DNA of 64,000 nt from assembly GCA_045119035.1 (NCBI GenBank), contig JBGVCU010000036.1, positions 1 to 64,000 on the forward strand, written 5' to 3'. The position numbers and the translations under genes are program-made. Positions 60,788 to 64,000 of the stretch are shown in pieces (the first letter of the stretch is position 1; each line of letters opens with the position of its first letter). Below the pieces are notes generated by a model. That model saw nothing but the letters and a program-made list of their open reading frames with translations, did no database searches and had not been told where the DNA came from. Origin of the DNA: CAYVQA01 sp045119035. GTDB lineage: Bacteria > Bacillota_I > Bacilli_A > ML615J-28 > CAG-313.

Positions 60788-61777
60788 ATGAAGGATATTT
60801 TTAATGATGAAATAATTGATTATATTAATCAGTTTAAAAAGATTGAACCAAATTTAATATTATCGATCGGTATCATTAAGAATAACCAAAAATCCTATTT
60901 TATGTTTTCAAACAACAATGAAACAATTAATAATGATTTTTTATATGATATAGGATCGATCACCAAAGTATATACTGCTTTGGTGATTTCTTATTTAATC
61001 AATCAAAATAGACTATTTCTAGAAGATGAAATGGATAAATACCTTAATTTAAAATTTCAAACGCCCACAATTGAGCATCTTTTAACTCACACAGCATATA
61101 GACCATTTATTTCATTAAAGTTTATGATTAGAAATTTTTTAAAATTGAATTATTTTAAAAATAATCCTTATCATAATAAGGATGAAAAATATTTGATTAA
61201 ATATATAAACAAACATAAAATAAAAGGAAAAAAAGATTATTTTTATTCGGATATAAATTATGCTGTGCTTGGCAATATTATTTCTAAAATAGAAAATGAT
61301 TCTTATTATAATATAATGAGTAATTTTATTAAAGATGAATTAAAATTATCTAATACAAAATTTACATTTGATTTTAAAAATAAATTAGAATCATATTATA
61401 GAAAGAAAAAAGCTAAACCTTTTGTATGGTCAAAAGATGATGTATTTTTATCTGCTGGAGGTCTTTCTACAAATATTTATGATAGTTTAAGTTTTATAGA
61501 ATTATGTTTAAAAAGTAATAAGGATTATATTAAACAATCTTTAAAACCTATAAAAAAGATATTGTTAAACAAATATAAAATGAAAATAGGTTATGCATGG
61601 CATATTACAGAAAACGGAAATTTATATTATCATCGCGGTGCTGTTGGGTGTTATAGATCCATTTATATGTTTAATAAAAACTCTAATTTAGGTATTGTTA
61701 TTTTATCTAATTGTATTGGTAATCAACTATTTAATATAAACAAATTGTCTAAACAAATATATAAAAATTTAAAATAG
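60788..61777 (+). CDS. Serine hydrolase of the beta-lactamase/class C (S12) family
   Basis: A 329-residue protein with SITK at residues 57-60 (nucleophile Ser57, Lys60), YSD at 153-155 followed by INYAVLG, and HRGAVG near 290 as the third motif. LLTHTAY is also typical. Members are esterases or DD-peptidase-like enzymes. There is no signal peptide, so it appears cytoplasmic, and its Lys/Asn-rich sequence is strongly AT-biased. I start at 60788, 10 nt after GAGG; it is the tail of the gpsA operon. Substrate unknown. Confidence 0.85.
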   Translation: MKDIFNDEIIDYINQFKKIEPNLILSIGIIKNNQKSYFMFSNNNETINNDFLYDIGSITKVYTALVISYLINQNRLFLEDEMDKYLNLKFQTPTIEHLLTHTAYRPFISLKFMIRNFLKLNYFKNNPYHNKDEKYLIKYINKHKIKGKKDYFYSDINYAVLGNIISKIENDSYYNIMSNFIKDELKLSNTKFTFDFKNKLESYYRKKKAKPFVWSKDDVFLSAGGLSTNIYDSLSFIELCLKSNKDYIKQSLKPIKKILLNKYKMKIGYAWHITENGNLYYHRGAVGCYRSIYMFNKNSNLGIVILSNCIGNQLFNINKLSKQIYKNLK

Positions 61778-61786
61778 ATATTTTTA

Positions 61787-61817
61787 CTGAATTATTAATA
61801 AAATAATTCAGTTTTTT
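61787..61817 (+). terminator. Terminator after the serine hydrolase gene
   Basis: CTGAATTATT, loop, AATAATTCAG, then TTTTTT. Confidence 0.9.
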
Positions 61818-61829
61818 AATACAAAACAT

Positions 61830-61858
61830 TTGCAAAATAATAAAACTTTATATATAAT
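61830..61858 (+). promoter_or_regulatory. Promoter of the XRE-cupin/potA operon
   Basis: TTGCAA (61830-61835), 17 nt, TATAAT (61853-61858). A dyad operator follows directly. Confidence 0.8.
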
Positions 61859-61867
61859 ATTATCAGT

Positions 61868-61892
61868 TTTTGTTTAGAATTACTAAACAAAA
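61868..61892. promoter_or_regulatory. Operator-like dyad between promoter and regulator gene
   Basis: TTTTGTTTAG, 5-nt centre AATTA, CTAAACAAAA: a perfect 10-bp inverted repeat at the expected transcription start. A third half-site, GTAAACAAA, lies at 61905-61913. Likely bound by the XRE-cupin protein encoded next. Confidence 0.65.
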
Positions 61893-61926
61893 TAATTAAA
61901 ATTCGTAAACAAAGGAGTTGATTACT

Positions 61927-62460
61927 TTGAAAATCGGTAAAAAGATTAAAGAATTAAGAACACTTTGTAATCTTACTCAAGAAGAACTTGCTAGTCGTAC
62001 AGAACTTACCAAGGGATATATTTCACAACTTGAGAATGATTTAGCTGAACCTAGTGTATCAACTTTATATGATATTATAAGTGCTCTTGGAACAAACATG
62101 AGTGATTTCTTTATGGAGGAAAAACAAACTCAAGTTGTATTTACAAAAGAAGATTATTTTATTAAAGAAAATAATGGTTATACAATTGAATGGTTAGTTC
62201 CTAATGCACAAAAGAATGAAATGGAACCAATTCTAATTACAATTAATCCTGGGGAACAAACAGATCTTGACTATCCTCATGAAGGTCAAGAATTCGGTTA
62301 TGTATTAGAAGGCGAAGTTGTATTATGTATTGATAATAAAACTCATCGAGTTAGAAAAGGGGAAACATTCTATTATGATTCATCAAAGAATCATTATTTA
62401 AAAAATGTAAAAGATAAAGTTTGTCGTATTATATGGGTTAGTAGCCCACCTAATTTTTAA
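61927..62460 (+). CDS. XRE-cupin transcriptional regulator of polyamine uptake
   Basis: A 177-residue regulator: N-terminal HTH (about 1-62; LTQEELASRTELTKGYISQL, EPSVSTLYDII) and C-terminal cupin (about 105-175; HEGQEFGYVLEGEV, RKGETFYYDSSKNHYLKN). Proteins of this build beside potABCD are thought to sense polyamines. I choose TTG 61927 because AAAGGAG lies 9 nt before it; the in-frame TTG at 61918 directly abuts that site. Confidence 0.9.
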   Translation: MKIGKKIKELRTLCNLTQEELASRTELTKGYISQLENDLAEPSVSTLYDIISALGTNMSDFFMEEKQTQVVFTKEDYFIKENNGYTIEWLVPNAQKNEMEPILITINPGEQTDLDYPHEGQEFGYVLEGEVVLCIDNKTHRVRKGETFYYDSSKNHYLKNVKDKVCRIIWVSSPPNF

Positions 62461-62477
62461 TATTGGAGGCAGTATAA

Positions 62478-63989
62478 ATGAAAAAAGATGTTATTCTAGA
62501 ATTGAAAAATGTTAAAAAATGTTTTGGTGATAATGTAGTTGTAGAAAATTTTAATTTATATGTTCAAAAAGGAGAATTTGTTACATTCCTAGGTCCATCT
62601 GGATGTGGTAAAACTACAACTTTAAGAATGATTGCTGGATTTGAATTACCTACAGAAGGTCAAATTTTATTAAATGGAGAAGATATTGCTCAATTACCTC
62701 CTTATAAAAGACCGCTTAATACTGTTTTCCAAAGATATGCATTATTCCAACATTTAGATGTTTATGATAATATTGCGTATGGTTTAAAACTTAAAAAGAT
62801 TCCTTATGAAGTTACTAAAAAGGATGGAACTAAGGTAACTAAATATCGTCATTATACAAAAGAAGAAATTAATGAAAAAATTAAAAAAGCTTTAAAAATT
62901 GTAGACTTAGAATCATTTGAAATGCGTGATGTAACTACTCTTTCAGGTGGTCAACAACAACGTGTTGCTATTGCAAGAGCTATTGTTAATGAGCCAGAAA
63001 TTTTACTTCTTGATGAACCTCTAGGAGCATTAGACTTAAAAATGCGTAAAGAAATGCAACTTGAGCTTAAAGAAATGCACCGAAAACTAGGAATGACATT
63101 TATTTACGTTACACACGATCAAGAAGAAGCTCTTACAATGTCTGACACAATTGTTGTTATGCAAGATGGTTGTATTCAACAAATTGGTACACCAATGGAT
63201 ATTTATAATGAACCAAAGAATGCCTTCGTAGCAGACTTTATTGGTGAATCTAATATTTACGTAGGAACAATGATTGATGAGAAAAAAGTTCGTTTCTTAG
63301 GAACTACTTGGGATTGTATTGATGATTTTGCTAAAAACGAAAAAGTGGATGTTGTTGTTCGTCCTGAAGACATTATTATTCATACTGATGGAGAAGGGCA
63401 AGTTAAAGCTAAAATCGTTAATAAAATCTTTAAAGGAATTCATTATCAATATACAGCTATGATTGGAAATAACGAAGTATTAATTCAATCAACAATAGAT
63501 TATCCAACAAATATTATAGTTACTTTAACAATTGAACCTGAACTTATTCAAATTATGAAACGTGAATATACTGCAAACATCTACAATGATGCATATATTA
63601 ACAAACATAATAAAGTTGTATTTGCTGGAGCTACATGGGATTGTGATGTAACTCAACTTGTTAAAGGATCATACCTTGATGAAGAAGGATATTTCTATAC
63701 TCCAAACGGAAAGAAATATGATTTAAATGATATCGATGTTATTGCTACTGTAGATATGAAAGATATTGAAATTAGCGATGATTTAGATAGCGGAAATATA
63801 ACTGGTAATATTATTCAAATGGTATGGAAAGGTGACCACTATCAATTAATTATTAGAACTGAAGAACAAGAAGACTTTATTGTAGATACTGAATGGACAT
63901 GGAATGAAAATGATACTGTAAGTGTTAAGATTGATTCAAATAAAATCAAGATTAAATTGAAAGAAGATCTTTCTAAATATGAAGTTTAG
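62478..63989 (+). CDS. potA: Spermidine/putrescine ABC transporter ATP-binding protein PotA, enlarged
   Basis: A 503-residue ATPase. Walker A GPSGCGKTT, signature LSGGQQQRVAIARA, Walker B ILLLDEPLGALD and the His of VTHDQEEAL are intact. It drives polyamine import with PotB, PotC and PotD, whose genes should lie beyond the window. Ordinary PotA is about 370 residues. Extra material: a Lys-rich insert after KLKKIPYE (about 115-133) and a C-terminal region that looks like two TOBE units, with FLGTTWDCI echoed by FAGATWDCD and KGIHYQ by KGDHYQ. GGAGG ribosome site. Confidence 0.92.
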   Translation: MKKDVILELKNVKKCFGDNVVVENFNLYVQKGEFVTFLGPSGCGKTTTLRMIAGFELPTEGQILLNGEDIAQLPPYKRPLNTVFQRYALFQHLDVYDNIAYGLKLKKIPYEVTKKDGTKVTKYRHYTKEEINEKIKKALKIVDLESFEMRDVTTLSGGQQQRVAIARAIVNEPEILLLDEPLGALDLKMRKEMQLELKEMHRKLGMTFIYVTHDQEEALTMSDTIVVMQDGCIQQIGTPMDIYNEPKNAFVADFIGESNIYVGTMIDEKKVRFLGTTWDCIDDFAKNEKVDVVVRPEDIIIHTDGEGQVKAKIVNKIFKGIHYQYTAMIGNNEVLIQSTIDYPTNIIVTLTIEPELIQIMKREYTANIYNDAYINKHNKVVFAGATWDCDVTQLVKGSYLDEEGYFYTPNGKKYDLNDIDVIATVDMKDIEISDDLDSGNITGNIIQMVWKGDHYQLIIRTEEQEDFIVDTEWTWNENDTVSVKIDSNKIKIKLKEDLSKYEV

Positions 63990-64000
63990 AAGAAAACATT

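Noticed and set aside
1..64000. Mollicute-type genome with TGA read as Trp
   Set aside because: TGA ends genes at 13881 and 28673, Trp is TGG throughout, and sporulation genes are present.

Overview
The window is one stretch of a low-GC, endospore-forming member of the Bacillota, most like Bacilli or Erysipelotrichia. The sequence is very AT-rich and almost all genes lie on the plus strand. The order of housekeeping genes repeats several Bacillus subtilis neighbourhoods: nusB-xseA-xseB-ispA-dxs-spoIVB-spo0A, spoIVA-hup, rpsU-yqfC-yqfD-phoH-ybeY-cdd-era-yqzL-recO, glyS-dnaG-rpoD-trmK and plsY/parE-parC. TGA is a real stop (genes ending at 13881 and 28673) and Trp is TGG, so this is the standard bacterial code and not a TGA-recoding Mollicute. 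Species cannot be named from the sequence alone. spoIVB, spo0A, spoIVA, yqfC, yqfD and a GerM-like gene argue for sporulation. I see no rRNA, tRNA, insertion sequence, phage or CRISPR array.

Layout. 1-7.1 kb: left edge of a divergent gene with an operator-like dyad, then nusB, exonuclease VII, isoprenoid genes (ispA, dxs), spoIVB and a Spo0A with a damaged receiver domain. 7.1-15.7 kb: a small membrane protein, dinB, a T-box-controlled hisS-aspS operon running into a Cys-rich membrane peptide, dCMP deaminase, a SepM-like Lon/PDZ protease, lspA and rluD. 15.7-27 kb: rnhC, mutS2, trxA, two tandem TMEM164/YwaF-like membrane proteins, a Fic protein, Ntdp phosphatase, spoIVA, hup, a CPBP protease, a GerM-like protein and rdgB. 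27-32.4 kb: the rpsU-to-recO cluster, including rpsU (58 aa) and a 39-residue YqzL-like gene.

32.4-38.6 kb is the most unusual part: a complete rnfCDGEAB set followed by a lipoprotein with two FMN_bind-like repeats, set between recO and glyS, which are adjacent or nearly so in Bacillus. RnfB is only 104 residues and lacks its ferredoxin domains, RnfG is about twice normal length with two flavinylation-type motifs, and a separate 2[4Fe-4S] ferredoxin lies 6.5 kb away. Together these suggest a rearranged ferredoxin:NAD+ ion pump with an added extracytoplasmic flavin relay.

38.7-51 kb: glyS-dnaG-rpoD-trmK, ferredoxin, yneF, glycogen synthesis (glgC-glgD-glgA), a lipoprotein, and a YhbD-bactofilin-membrane protein operon whose promoter carries a dyad in its spacer. 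51-64 kb: plsY, topoisomerase IV (parE-parC), an in-frame cytidylate kinase-S1 fusion, der, gpsA, a serine hydrolase, and an XRE-cupin regulator with potA at the right edge. Most transcription units end in clear hairpin-plus-T terminators, and about 20 sigma-A promoters with a 17-bp (in one case 16-bp) spacer can be read directly.
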